DNA of 64,000 bases from Prolixibacteraceae bacterium (GTDB lineage Bacteria; Bacteroidota; Bacteroidia; Bacteroidales; Prolixibacteraceae), in NCBI GenBank assembly GCA_003506435.1, contig DOAQ01000019.1:62001-126000 (forward strand), in the 5' to 3' direction. The notes beneath the pieces are model-generated. The model did not search any database. It saw only the letters and a list, made by a program, of their open reading frames with translations, and had not been told where the DNA came from. Position numbers and translations under genes: made by a program. Positions 41,115 to 50,150 of the stretch are shown here, piece after piece. Within the stretch, counting starts at the first letter, position 1. The number at the start of each line of letters is the position of its first letter.

Positions 41115-41998
41115 CAACACATCCGTTTAAAGGTGCAGGCGTTGCCCTTGTAACCCCGTTTAATGAGGACAAAAGCATCGATTTCGGCACCCTTGAAAAT
41201 ATTATTGAAGACCAGATTCGCAGTGGAATGGATTATCTTGTGGCTCTGGGGACCACAGCCGAAACTCCTACCCTTTCAACGGACGAACAAAAGGATGTGG
41301 TAAAATGTGTTGTCAGTAAAAATAACGGACGTTTGCCCGTTGTAGTTGGGATGGGTGGCAACGATCCGGTGAAGATTATAAAAACCATGCAAGGTTTTGA
41401 TTTTACTGGTGTTGACGGAATTTTATCGGTGACGCCATATTACAATAAACCGACACAGGAAGGCCTGTTCCGGTTTTACCAGGAAATTATAAAAGCTTCT
41501 CCTCTGCCAATAATTCTATACAATGTCCCGCCACGAACAGGAATTCACATAGAACACACAACCACTCTTCGTGTCGCCAATTCCTCAAATAAAGTAGTTG
41601 GTATTAAAGATGCTTCGGGTGATTTGACGCATTGTGCCTATATGAGCCACAATGCCCCTGAATGGTTCAAAGTAATTTCCGGCGATGACGTGCTTACCCT
41701 GCCTGTAATTGCTGTTGGAGGTACCGGAGTTATCTCGGTAATTGCCAATGCCCTGCCCGGAAAACTTAGCCAACTGGCACATCTTGCCAACGAGCATCGC
41801 ATTGCAGAAGCACAGCAAATTCATTATCAATTGCTCGATTTGTTCAAGCTGCTTTTCCGCGAAGGTAATCCGGGCGGTGTAAAAGCATTGATGGAAATCA
41901 TGGGTAAAGCAAAAAATGTAGTACGCCTTCCGTTATGGCCAGTAAGCAATGAAACGTACAGTATGATTGAAGAAGCCTACCGGAAGCTGGAGGATTGA
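41111..41998 (+). CDS. dapA: 4-hydroxy-tetrahydrodipicolinate synthase
   Basis: 295 residues. Schiff-base Lys is K166 in VVGIKDASGD; Tyr in ILYNVPPRTG; the GTTAET loop corresponds to the usual GTTGE with one substitution. It condenses pyruvate with aspartate semialdehyde to start lysine and meso-diaminopimelate synthesis, feeding peptidoglycan. The same aspartate semialdehyde is used by the carboxyspermidine dehydrogenase at 20.3 kb. Overlaps the DUF6913 gene by 4 bases. The following 146 bases show AT-rich degenerate repeats only. Confidence 0.96.
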   Translation: MTTHPFKGAGVALVTPFNEDKSIDFGTLENIIEDQIRSGMDYLVALGTTAETPTLSTDEQKDVVKCVVSKNNGRLPVVVGMGGNDPVKIIKTMQGFDFTGVDGILSVTPYYNKPTQEGLFRFYQEIIKASPLPIILYNVPPRTGIHIEHTTTLRVANSSNKVVGIKDASGDLTHCAYMSHNAPEWFKVISGDDVLTLPVIAVGGTGVISVIANALPGKLSQLAHLANEHRIAEAQQIHYQLLDLFKLLFREGNPGGVKALMEIMGKAKNVVRLPLWPVSNETYSMIEEAYRKLED

Positions 41999-42144
41999 TA
42001 TTGGGAATTCTAAATTTTGAATTACTAAATGTATGAATGGCTGAATTGCTAATGGTTAAAGCATTTTGAAATACGAAGCCAGGAATCTGGAACAATACAT
42101 TTAAAATTCAGCATACAAAATTCATCATTTCCGCAGTTTATCAC

Positions 42145-43374
42145 TCAACGACTTTCCGCTACCAACTCACAAATACGGATAATCACTTCGGTGGCTTTTT
42201 TCATCGACTGAACCGGCAGGTATTCATACGGCCCGTGAAAATTATGACCACCTGCAAAAATATTCGGGCAGGGCAATCCCATGTACGACAGGCGTGCACC
42301 ATCGGTCCCTCCGCGAATTGCTTTTATTTTCGGCTCCACTCCAACTTCCCGCATGGCCTGTTCTGCAATATCTACCACATATTTTACCGGTTCAATTTTT
42401 TGCTTCATATTATAATATTGATCTTCCAACTGAAGCTGAACCACATCTTCACCGTATTCCAAATTGATCAGCGAACAACATTCTTTCAAAAAGTTTTTCC
42501 GGGCTTCAAACTTTTTGAGGTCATGATCTCGTATGATCATCTCAATTCTCGCCTCACTTACATTCCCTTCCATCGAAGTAATATGGTAAAAACCTTCGTA
42601 CTTTTCGGTATGCTCCGGCCGTTGCTCTGAAGGCAAAAAATTGACAATCTGATTGGCAACCAATACGGCATTGATCATTTTATCCTTCGCATATCCAGGA
42701 TGGACACTCCGTCCCCGAATAGTTACGATGGCTCCGGCAGCATTAAAATTTTCGTATTCAAGCTCGCCAATTTCCCCGCCGTCAAGCGTGTAAGCGAAGT
42801 CTGCTCCAAAAGCTTTTACATCAAAATGATCAGCCCCCTTTCCGATTTCTTCGTCCGGAGTGAAGCAAATTCGTATCTTCCCGTGTTTTACTTCCGGATG
42901 AGTATGTAAATATTCCATGGATGAAACAATCTCGGCAATCCCTGCCTTATCATCAGCGCCCAGCAATGTTTTCCCATCGGTAACCAGCAAATCCTGACCA
43001 ATGTATTTCAGAAGCTCCGGAAACATTTCCGGCCTCAATTCTACCTGCCCGTCATTGCTCAACTGAATATTTCTGCCCTGATAATTTTCAATCAACCGCG
43101 GGCTGACATTTTCTCCCGAAAAATCGGGACTGGTATCAATATGGGCAATAAAACCGACCACCGGACATTTTTTGTCCGTATTAGCCGAAAGGGTCGCTGT
43201 TACATATCCGTACTCATCCGTTTTCACATCCGACAGACCGATCCAGCGCAACTCTTGTTCCAATTGCCGTGCAAAATAAAGCTGTCTTTCGGTGCTCGGG
43301 AACGACTCACTTTTTGGGTCGCTTGTTGTATGGATTTTTGTATATCGAATAAATCGCTCAATTATTTTTTCCAT
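42145..43374 (-). CDS. pepT: Peptidase T (tripeptide aminopeptidase)
   Basis: 409 residues from the ATG at 43374 (MEKIIERFIRY); a further in-frame ATG at 43389 lies inside a tandem repeat. M20 metallopeptidase pattern: GFIAHIDTSPDFSG, LLGADDKAGIAEI, FTPDEEIGKGAD, YTLDGGEIGELE, and AIRGGTDGARLSYMGLP. It removes N-terminal residues from tripeptides in the cytoplasm with two zinc ions. The 7-bp tandem repeat just before its start may affect translation. Confidence 0.95.
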   Translation of the reverse strand: MEKIIERFIRYTKIHTTSDPKSESFPSTERQLYFARQLEQELRWIGLSDVKTDEYGYVTATLSANTDKKCPVVGFIAHIDTSPDFSGENVSPRLIENYQGRNIQLSNDGQVELRPEMFPELLKYIGQDLLVTDGKTLLGADDKAGIAEIVSSMEYLHTHPEVKHGKIRICFTPDEEIGKGADHFDVKAFGADFAYTLDGGEIGELEYENFNAAGAIVTIRGRSVHPGYAKDKMINAVLVANQIVNFLPSEQRPEHTEKYEGFYHITSMEGNVSEARIEMIIRDHDLKKFEARKNFLKECCSLINLEYGEDVVQLQLEDQYYNMKQKIEPVKYVVDIAEQAMREVGVEPKIKAIRGGTDGARLSYMGLPCPNIFAGGHNFHGPYEYLPVQSMKKATEVIIRICELVAESR

Positions 43375-43387
43375 GTTTTTTCCATTC

Positions 43388-43447
<60 letters not shown>

Positions 43448-43448
43448 C

Positions 43449-44135
43449 CTAAACATCATCTGAATTAAATTTGAACCCCAGACGTTTACCGGTTTGAATT
43501 TTCGAATGGCTGATTTCCACCATCATCTGCTCCACCGAAGCAATTTTCACATTGTCGTACGGAGGCACCAACAAATCGAAATCGATGGCATACTGAATCG
43601 ATGTTTCAATGATTTTACGAAGAATTTCCTTGTGAACGGTATCCTTCACAAAGTCTTTGACCACCTCGTCAGACTGGCGTTTGCCCTGCACAAAAAAATG
43701 GTTTTCCCAGTTTATAAAAATCCGGGCGATCAGATAGCCCAGATCGTCCAACCGGTTGTATTTAAACGAATCGGACAAAAAATTATAAATATTGATCACC
43801 CCACAATACGAGTTGGCCCCGTTTGCCTTCACATATTCAGTTTTCCAGATTGGATGTTCGCGGTCGAACACAAAAATATTCGAGTGCATGCTGAAAATCA
43901 ACAAATCGCCCCCGATTTTAAATTCGGCCTCAAATACGCCTTTTTCCATAAAAACAGGCAATACGTCGTCGTCAACTTTTCCTTTCAGTGCATCGTGATA
44001 TTCTTCAACCAGCTCTTTCAAAACGGCCTTCAGAAGGTTAAAAGCTTCGAAAACATTTTTATATGCCAGTTGCTTTACCGTCGATTTTGCGATCAGGTTT
44101 TCAAACTTATTTTGCTCTTTCGATGATTTCGTCAT
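43449..44135 (-). CDS. Conserved hypothetical cytoplasmic protein
   Basis: 228 residues, no signal or membrane segment. Notable parts: NVFEAFNLLKAVLKELVEEY, a beta-rich core (EAEFKIGGDLLIFSMHSNIF), CGVINIYNFLSDSFKYNR and ARIFINWENHFFVQGKR. It looks like a single globular alpha/beta domain that I recall only as an uncharacterised Bacteroidota protein. It is the first gene of a pair with pepT, separated by the heptanucleotide repeat. Function unknown. Confidence 0.75.
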   Translation of the reverse strand: MTKSSKEQNKFENLIAKSTVKQLAYKNVFEAFNLLKAVLKELVEEYHDALKGKVDDDVLPVFMEKGVFEAEFKIGGDLLIFSMHSNIFVFDREHPIWKTEYVKANGANSYCGVINIYNFLSDSFKYNRLDDLGYLIARIFINWENHFFVQGKRQSDEVVKDFVKDTVHKEILRKIIETSIQYAIDFDLLVPPYDNVKIASVEQMMVEISHSKIQTGKRLGFKFNSDDV

Positions 44136-44167
44136 TTTGGTTCAATTAAATTTTTATAAAAATAAGA

Positions 44168-44192
44168 AAAGCAGTCAAAATCTGACTGCTTT
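44168..44192 (-). terminator. Terminator after proS
   Basis: Stem AAAGCAGTCA / TGACTGCTTT with a five-base loop, followed on the minus strand by a T-rich run. It lies 25 bases after the proS stop. Confidence 0.7.
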
Positions 44193-44216
44193 CAATGTAT
44201 TATCATCTCCGGTATT

Positions 44217-45692
44217 TTAATACGCAACAGCAAACAGCACCCTGCCTTTCGACGGTTTCCCCGAATAAATGCAGGTTCCTTCTTCTTCCTCCTGTCCGAA
44301 AGGAATACAGCGGATGGTTGCCTTGGTTTCTTCTTTAATTTTCTGTTCAGTTTCTGTGGTTCCGTCCCAGTGAGCCAAAACAAAGCCACCTTTGTTGTTC
44401 AATATTTCTTTGAACTCGTCGTAGCTGTCAGCTTTGGTTGTCTTTTCATTCCTGAAATCGAACGCTTTTTTGTAAATATTCGACTGAATATCATTCAGTA
44501 ATTTTTCGACGTATTCGTCAATATTATCAACCGAAGCCACTTCCTTGGTCAGCGTATCGCGGCGGGCCACTTCAATTGTCCCATTTTCCAAATCACGGGG
44601 TCCCATTGCCAGACGCACCGGAACACCTTTCAATTCGTATTCAGCAAATTTCCATCCCGGTTTTTTGTTGTCGTTATAATCGTATTTTACTGAAATCCCG
44701 CGGGCTTTCAATTTGGCAATTATCTCATTTACCTTTTCTGAAATGGCATCCAATTGTTCTTCATTCTTATAAATTGGAACAATCACCACCTGGAAAGGAG
44801 CCAGTTTTGGAGGAAGAACCAGACCGTTATCGTCGGAATGAGCCATAACGAGCGCACCCATCAAACGGGTTGAAACGCCCCACGAAGTAGCCCAAACTAA
44901 TTCTTCCTTACCATCTTTATTCGTGAAAGTAACATCGAATGCACGGGCAAAATTCTGTCCTAAAAAGTGCGATGTACCCGACTGCAATGCTTTTCCATCC
45001 TGCATCAGCGCTTCAATAGTATAAGTTTCCAGAGCGCCCGCAAAACGTTCGTTTTCCGATTTAGCGCCTTTTATCACCGGCACAGCCATGAAATTCTCAG
45101 CAAACGTTGCGTACACGTTGATCATCTTCATAGCCTCATCCATTGCTTCCTGTTGCGTAGCATGTGCAGTATGGCCCTCCTGCCACAGAAATTCGGCAGT
45201 GCGTAAAAATAAGCGGGTGCGCATTTCCCAACGAACCACATTGGCCCACTGATTACACAAAATAGGCAGATCGCGGTATGATTGTATCCAGTTTTTATAG
45301 GTACTCCAAATGATGGTTTCTGAAGTTGGCCTGACAATCAGTTCTTCTTCCAGTTTGGCATCGGGGTCAACCATCACACCACTTCCATCCGGATTATTTT
45401 TCAAGCGGTAATGCGTAACAACAGCACATTCTTTGGCAAAACCTTCTACATGGGCTGCTTCTTTACTAAAAAACGATTTCGGAATAAACAGAGGGAAATA
45501 TGCATTTACATGTCCTGTTTCTTTAAACATCCGATCAAGTTCAGCCTGCATTTTTTCCCAAATTGCATAACCATAAGGTTTTATGACCATGCAACCCCGA
45601 ACGGCTGAATTCTCTGCCAAATCAGCTTTTACAACAAGGTCGTTGTACCATTGCGAATAATTTTCACTCCGCGAAATCAATTCTTTTGCCAT
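44217..45692 (-). CDS. proS: Prolyl-tRNA synthetase, archaeal/eukaryal-type
   Basis: 491 residues, the short type without the bacterial editing insertion. Class II motifs: motif 2 region NVVRWEMRTRLFLRTAEFLW; motif 3 GALVMAHSDDNGLVLPPKL; the N-terminus ENYSQWYNDLVVKADLA and C-terminal zinc-like/Tyr end (GKPSKGRVLFAVAY) are standard for this class. It charges tRNA-Pro. Divergent from the lipoprotein gene at 45785, sharing a short upstream region, and followed by an intrinsic terminator. Confidence 0.96.
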   Translation of the reverse strand: MAKELISRSENYSQWYNDLVVKADLAENSAVRGCMVIKPYGYAIWEKMQAELDRMFKETGHVNAYFPLFIPKSFFSKEAAHVEGFAKECAVVTHYRLKNNPDGSGVMVDPDAKLEEELIVRPTSETIIWSTYKNWIQSYRDLPILCNQWANVVRWEMRTRLFLRTAEFLWQEGHTAHATQQEAMDEAMKMINVYATFAENFMAVPVIKGAKSENERFAGALETYTIEALMQDGKALQSGTSHFLGQNFARAFDVTFTNKDGKEELVWATSWGVSTRLMGALVMAHSDDNGLVLPPKLAPFQVVIVPIYKNEEQLDAISEKVNEIIAKLKARGISVKYDYNDNKKPGWKFAEYELKGVPVRLAMGPRDLENGTIEVARRDTLTKEVASVDNIDEYVEKLLNDIQSNIYKKAFDFRNEKTTKADSYDEFKEILNNKGGFVLAHWDGTTETEQKIKEETKATIRCIPFGQEEEEGTCIYSGKPSKGRVLFAVAY

Positions 45693-45729
45693 CTCTAACT
45701 TTTTGGTATGGTATTTGTCTTTTTCTTCT

Positions 45730-45737
45730 TAGTTTTG
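45730..45737 (+). promoter_or_regulatory. Predicted -7 box and strong RBS of the Tyr/Gly-rich lipoprotein
   Basis: TAGTTTTG, exact TAnnTTTG, 48 bases before ATG 45785. An unusually strong Shine-Dalgarno AGGAGG at 45772-45777, seven bases before the ATG, fixes the start and suggests high expression for this phylum. Confidence 0.55.
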
Positions 45738-45784
45738 AAGCTACAAAGAAAGCAAATATTTTAAAAATTATAGGAGGAAGAATT

Positions 45785-47314
45785 ATGAAAACGAAAGTAA
45801 CACTCATGCTGGCTTCGCTGCTGATACTCGGGGCCTGCAGCACCGGGACTTACGTAACTCGCACCTACGAAGACGATATTTATTTTACTCCTGGTGATAT
45901 AACACTCCCACCTGTTTCGGGCTATTCAGAAAACAGAACGCAAGGCCAGCCTCAGACTGACAATGCAGCAACAATTGATAATCAGCAATTAATCATCAGT
46001 CAATCTGAAACCTATCAGGATGGTTCAAAAGGCTTGAATAACTATATTTTTCAGGACAACGAACAAGGCGACTATTTGCGGGCCGACATGGATGCACTGG
46101 ACGAATTTGACCTGGTAGCTTCCGACACAACAGTGGTTGGCGATGAAGAAGATTATCAGTACATCATCAACAATTATTATGAAATGGATGATCTGGGGTA
46201 TTCCTACCGGATCAATCGTTTCCACCGTCCGTACTTTTATGGTTCATTTGGATGGAATTACGGGTATTGGGATGATTGGTATTCGCCATATTCTTCGTGG
46301 GGTTACGGAGGATGGGGTTACAGCCCATTTTACTCAGGCATGTACTGGAATTCATGGTATTCTCCATACTATTACGGAAGCTGGGGATGGCCCTATTATG
46401 GTGGATATTATAGTCCTTACTACTCCGGTAATTACTGGGGTGGATATTATGGTGGCGGATATCATGGTGGTGGATATTACAACAGCGATGATTATCACTA
46501 TGGACAGAGAAGAGGATCGTATTCAACCGTTGCCGATGGCAGATCGGGAAGCTATTCATCAACCATTTCGAGATCACGTGATACCGGCCTAAAAAGCGGA
46601 AGCACAGAAGGACGTGAATACTCATCAGCCCGTGAAGGACTCACCTCGCGCAGAGACCGTTCCGTTAACGGGAATCCGCAGGAAACCAAAAGTGCAACCC
46701 TTACTGAAAAGAGAAGGGCTGTTGATGCAAACTCAAATCAAAGAAACATTTCAACAGGCAGGACTTCGGAAAGAACCGGTTCGCAAGCTTTAGAAAGTAT
46801 TTCCGGAAACCGCAGCAATTCTACGGTGATCAGAAATAATGAACCAAGTACAACAAGCAGAACATATCGATCGGGAACAACAACACAGCAACGCACCTAC
46901 GTGCCCAGTTATAACAAACCCCGCACAGTAACCCGTTCTACTTATAACAGCAACAGCTACAACCGTTCTAACTCCAATAGCGATCAGGCCCCGACGGTTA
47001 ACAGCCGCAGCAGTTCGAACTATTCGAAACCGCAAAGCAACAGCTCAGGGAGCGTAAAAAGTACGTATCAGTCAGGTTCTTCATACAACAGAGGATCGAG
47101 TTCATCACCAAGCAGAAGTTCAAACTCGTCATATAACAGATCAAGTAACAGCTATAGTCAGCCGAGATCATCAGGCAGCAGCAGCTATAACTCAGGAAGT
47201 TCGCGCAGTTACTCATCCGGCAGTTCCGGCAGTTCCAGCAGCGGATCATCAGGCAGTAGTAGTGGCGGCGGCGGCGGCGGTTCCCGTTCAGGAAGCAGTT
47301 CCGGCAGACGTTAA
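45785..47314 (+). CDS. Low-complexity Tyr/Gly/Ser-rich lipoprotein
   Basis: 509 residues with lipobox LILGACSTG. Residues about 35-140 are acidic and ordered-looking (YEDDIYFTPGDITLPP). About 140-240 is an aromatic run of Tyr, Gly, Trp, Ser and Pro (WGYGGWGYSPFYSGMYW-like repeats). The last 200 residues are Ser/Asn/Arg/Gly-rich, ending in a poly-Gly/Ser tail. Such sequences form adhesive, glassy or amyloid-like surface material; that is inference. It should be anchored by Cys in a membrane, probably on the cell surface. The FadL-like porin gene follows after 53 bases, so the two may be co-transcribed. Confidence 0.8.
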   Translation: MKTKVTLMLASLLILGACSTGTYVTRTYEDDIYFTPGDITLPPVSGYSENRTQGQPQTDNAATIDNQQLIISQSETYQDGSKGLNNYIFQDNEQGDYLRADMDALDEFDLVASDTTVVGDEEDYQYIINNYYEMDDLGYSYRINRFHRPYFYGSFGWNYGYWDDWYSPYSSWGYGGWGYSPFYSGMYWNSWYSPYYYGSWGWPYYGGYYSPYYSGNYWGGYYGGGYHGGGYYNSDDYHYGQRRGSYSTVADGRSGSYSSTISRSRDTGLKSGSTEGREYSSAREGLTSRRDRSVNGNPQETKSATLTEKRRAVDANSNQRNISTGRTSERTGSQALESISGNRSNSTVIRNNEPSTTSRTYRSGTTTQQRTYVPSYNKPRTVTRSTYNSNSYNRSNSNSDQAPTVNSRSSSNYSKPQSNSSGSVKSTYQSGSSYNRGSSSSPSRSSNSSYNRSSNSYSQPRSSGSSSYNSGSSRSYSSGSSGSSSSGSSGSSSGGGGGGSRSGSSSGRR

Positions 47315-47367
47315 ACCATTGGACTTATAAACGAGTTATAAAGACAATAATATTAAATCAATCAGCC

Positions 47368-48846
47368 ATGAAAAAGATAATATATACACTTACTGCAATT
47401 TTATTCAGCACCGGCATTTATGCTCAAAACTTAGTTGACGCATTGCGCTATTCCGATTACAGAACCACAGGAACTGCACGTTCAGTAGCCATGGGAAATG
47501 CTTTTGGAGCCCTTGGCGGAGATTTTACCTCATTGAGCATTAATCCGGCAGGTTTGGGTCTGTACCGTTCCGGAGAATTTGTTTTTACTCCTAACATCAA
47601 CAAGTCAAATGTCGATGGTTTGTATTTGGATAATACTGTTTCCGATTCAAAATATAATTTTTCTCTGGACAATATAGGATATGTAGCAACAATCAAACCC
47701 GGCACAGAATCCAGCCTGGTAAGTCTTAGTTTTGGAGTTGGTTACAACCGGTTGAAAAATTATTCGATGAACATGCTCGTCTCTGGAGCCAATGCCCAAA
47801 ATTCAATTCTCACCGGATTCACAAACCGGGTAAATGATGATTACCTGGCGCCTGAAGAATTTGACCCATATTATGAAGCGTTGGCTTACGACACTTACCT
47901 GATGGATTACGATGAAGAAAACGATGAGTTTTTCAATGACCTTACAGATCAGGGATATGGACAATCGCAACGAAAAACAACCAACCGTCGGGGATATATT
48001 AATGAATATCTGTTTTCTCTGGCAGCAAATTTCAATCACAAATTTTATGTGGGGGCAACCATCGGCATTCATGATTTATACTTTAAGGAAGGTACCGATC
48101 TGTACGAATTCGATGCAACTAACGACATTGATTATTTTAACGACCTTAACTTTTTAACCGATCTGAGAACCTCAGGTACCGGATTTAACTTCAAGCTCGG
48201 AGCCATTTACAAACCAACCAATGACCTGCGTTTAGGAATTGCCATTCATACTCCGACTTTTTACCGGTTGCACGACACCTACGAAAATACCATGCTTTCG
48301 AATATGACATTCGACGGAAAAACAGAAAGTTTCGATGCAAAATCACCGTACGGTGAATATGATTATGATCTGGAAACGCCTCTTCGTGCTGTGTTTAGCG
48401 CTGCATACATAATTGGTAAAAAGGCATTGATTTCGGTAGATTATGAGTTGGTAGATTACGCTACTGCTAAACTACGGGATGGCGGAAACCAAAATTATCA
48501 GTTCACCGATGAAAATGATGATATTGCAGAAGCATATAAATCTGTTGGAAACCTACATATCGGAGGAGAATATCGTTTGACCGATAATTTCAGTCTGCGC
48601 GCCGGTTATGAAAATTATCCAAGCGCTTTTAATTCGTATGCATTTGAAGACAATCAGCTAAACAGCAAAGCTGATTATTCAGCAGTATCAGCCGGTTTGG
48701 GCATTAAACAAGGAAACTTTTTCATCGACATGGCTTACAAACACAGTATGAACGAAGAATACAATACCTTGTATGGCGGTTCTGAATTTGCAAAATACGA
48801 TATTGCGAACGATAACTTTATCCTGACGTTAGGATTTAAATTTTAG
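47368..48846 (+). CDS. OmpP1/FadL-family outer-membrane porin
   Basis: 492 residues with a signal peptide ending GIYAQN. ALRYSDYRTTGTARSVAMGNAFGALGGDFTSLSINPAGL is the conserved FadL/TodX N-terminus (the first 20 of it being the diagnostic part), and the rest alternates beta-strands and acidic loops, ending in a C-terminal FILTLGFKF strand typical of outer-membrane barrels. It would let hydrophobic molecules into the periplasm. It follows the lipoprotein gene closely. Confidence 0.88.
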   Translation: MKKIIYTLTAILFSTGIYAQNLVDALRYSDYRTTGTARSVAMGNAFGALGGDFTSLSINPAGLGLYRSGEFVFTPNINKSNVDGLYLDNTVSDSKYNFSLDNIGYVATIKPGTESSLVSLSFGVGYNRLKNYSMNMLVSGANAQNSILTGFTNRVNDDYLAPEEFDPYYEALAYDTYLMDYDEENDEFFNDLTDQGYGQSQRKTTNRRGYINEYLFSLAANFNHKFYVGATIGIHDLYFKEGTDLYEFDATNDIDYFNDLNFLTDLRTSGTGFNFKLGAIYKPTNDLRLGIAIHTPTFYRLHDTYENTMLSNMTFDGKTESFDAKSPYGEYDYDLETPLRAVFSAAYIIGKKALISVDYELVDYATAKLRDGGNQNYQFTDENDDIAEAYKSVGNLHIGGEYRLTDNFSLRAGYENYPSAFNSYAFEDNQLNSKADYSAVSAGLGIKQGNFFIDMAYKHSMNEEYNTLYGGSEFAKYDIANDNFILTLGFKF

Positions 48847-48856
48847 ATAAAAATAA

Positions 48857-49007
48857 AAAAGTGGCTGTTCAAAAAGTCTGGAATAGAGTCATCCCGAACT
48901 TGTTTCTGGATCTCATCTTTCTAATAATCAGACCCTGATCCCGAGCGCTCGGGACAGGGGTGACGCGAGTTGTGGATTTGCAGACTTTTTGGACACCCTC
49001 TTTTTTA
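48857..49007. repeat. Palindromic MITE-like element with terminator-type end
   Basis: Ends GTGGCTGTTCAAAAAGTCTG (48861-48880) and CAGACTTTTTGGACACCCTC (about 48981-49000) are inverted, enclosing an inner CCGAGCGCTCGGGAC palindrome. The outer end runs into CTCTTTTTTAG, so it can also end transcription of the porin gene. A truncated inverted copy is at 19240-19320. Confidence 0.75.
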
Positions 49008-49124
49008 GCATATCTCCACTCAACGGAAGTGTTTATAAATACTAACAACGTGTTCATAATTTGACCTTCCGGAATATATCTTTCGCAGCCAGTTATCCGT
49101 AAATTAGTAAAACAAAGTTTAGGT

Positions 49125-49397
49125 ATGTTTAAATTCAAACAAATAGAATATTTGCGTTCGCTGCATTTATTTGAGAATGCAGAAAAATCTGGTCTCCGGA
49201 TGAAGATGGGCGAATTTGACACCTCAAAATGGCTGCAACGCGAAAACATTAAATTCGACGACATTGTAAGCTTTTCAAGGCAAATGCCTGATGCCAAAAT
49301 ATTCATTATTGGTTCAGGAAGCGACCAGGGCTTTTATATTTACTCACAAAAGCAACAAACCTGCTTTAAGTTCGAAACACAGCTTCAGGCTGTATAA
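49125..49397 (+). CDS. Small conserved-looking hypothetical protein
   Basis: 90 residues: FKFKQIEYLRSLHLFENAEK then KMGEFDTSKWLQRENIKFDD and IFIIGSGSDQGFYIYSQ. The even mix of helix and beta and good spacing to the methyltransferase (18-base gap) suggest a real gene. No signal peptide. I do not recognise the family. Confidence 0.55.
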   Translation: MFKFKQIEYLRSLHLFENAEKSGLRMKMGEFDTSKWLQRENIKFDDIVSFSRQMPDAKIFIIGSGSDQGFYIYSQKQQTCFKFETQLQAV

Positions 49398-49415
49398 AAA
49401 CAGTCCCCTCTCAAT

Positions 49416-50141
49416 ATGAACGTACCATCCATTGATCCGCTGGGGCAGGCAATCCACGATTACTTTACATTGAAAATTGATCACCCGATCATTATTCATT
49501 CTGAGGACTTTGATGACGATACGATGAAACCATCATATTTTTTCAGAAATTATAAAAACATGCCTCCCCTGGAAAAAAAAGCGTTGAACCTATGTCGTGG
49601 AAAAGTGCTTGATGTCGGGGCCTGTGCGGGTTCCCATGCCCTTTGGTTGCAGGAAAACGGATTTGATGTTACCGCCCTGGAATGGTCGGAAAAATGCTGC
49701 GCGACCATGCAGCAGCGCGGAATAAAAAAAGTAATACATAGAGATATTTTTGAATACAACCATGATACATTTGACACGATTTTGTTGCTTATGAACGGAA
49801 CCGGCATTGCCGGAACATTAGTCCGTTTATTTGATTTATTTGTACATTTGAAAAAATTACTCCGTCCGGGAGGCCAGATACTGATTGATTCGTCGGACTT
49901 AATTTATTTATATGAAGACGATGAGGGAACTGCATCCCTCAATATAAATGCGGAAAAATATTATGGAGAATTGCACTATCAGTTTGAATACAAAGGAATG
50001 AAAGGCCAGCCGTTTCGCTGGTTGTATGTTGATACGGAATTGATGCAGCAGATCGTATCTGACAGTCAATTGGAGGTTCGGCAACTAATAAAAGGAAGTC
50101 ATTACGATTACCTTTTGCAGATTGAAAAACAAAACGAGTAA
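49416..50141 (+). CDS. Class I SAM-dependent methyltransferase
   Basis: 241 residues. Motif I is KVLDVGACAGSHALWLQENG, motif II-like VTALEWSEKCC, and the post-I acidic loop HRDIFEYNHDTFDTILLLMNGTG; RLLRPGG-type turn is KKLLRPGGQILIDSSD. The substrate is unknown. It precedes the DUF4954 gene by 9 bases, so it is likely in the same operon. Confidence 0.9.
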   Translation: MNVPSIDPLGQAIHDYFTLKIDHPIIIHSEDFDDDTMKPSYFFRNYKNMPPLEKKALNLCRGKVLDVGACAGSHALWLQENGFDVTALEWSEKCCATMQQRGIKKVIHRDIFEYNHDTFDTILLLMNGTGIAGTLVRLFDLFVHLKKLLRPGGQILIDSSDLIYLYEDDEGTASLNINAEKYYGELHYQFEYKGMKGQPFRWLYVDTELMQQIVSDSQLEVRQLIKGSHYDYLLQIEKQNE

Positions 50142-50150
50142 AAGCACTTG

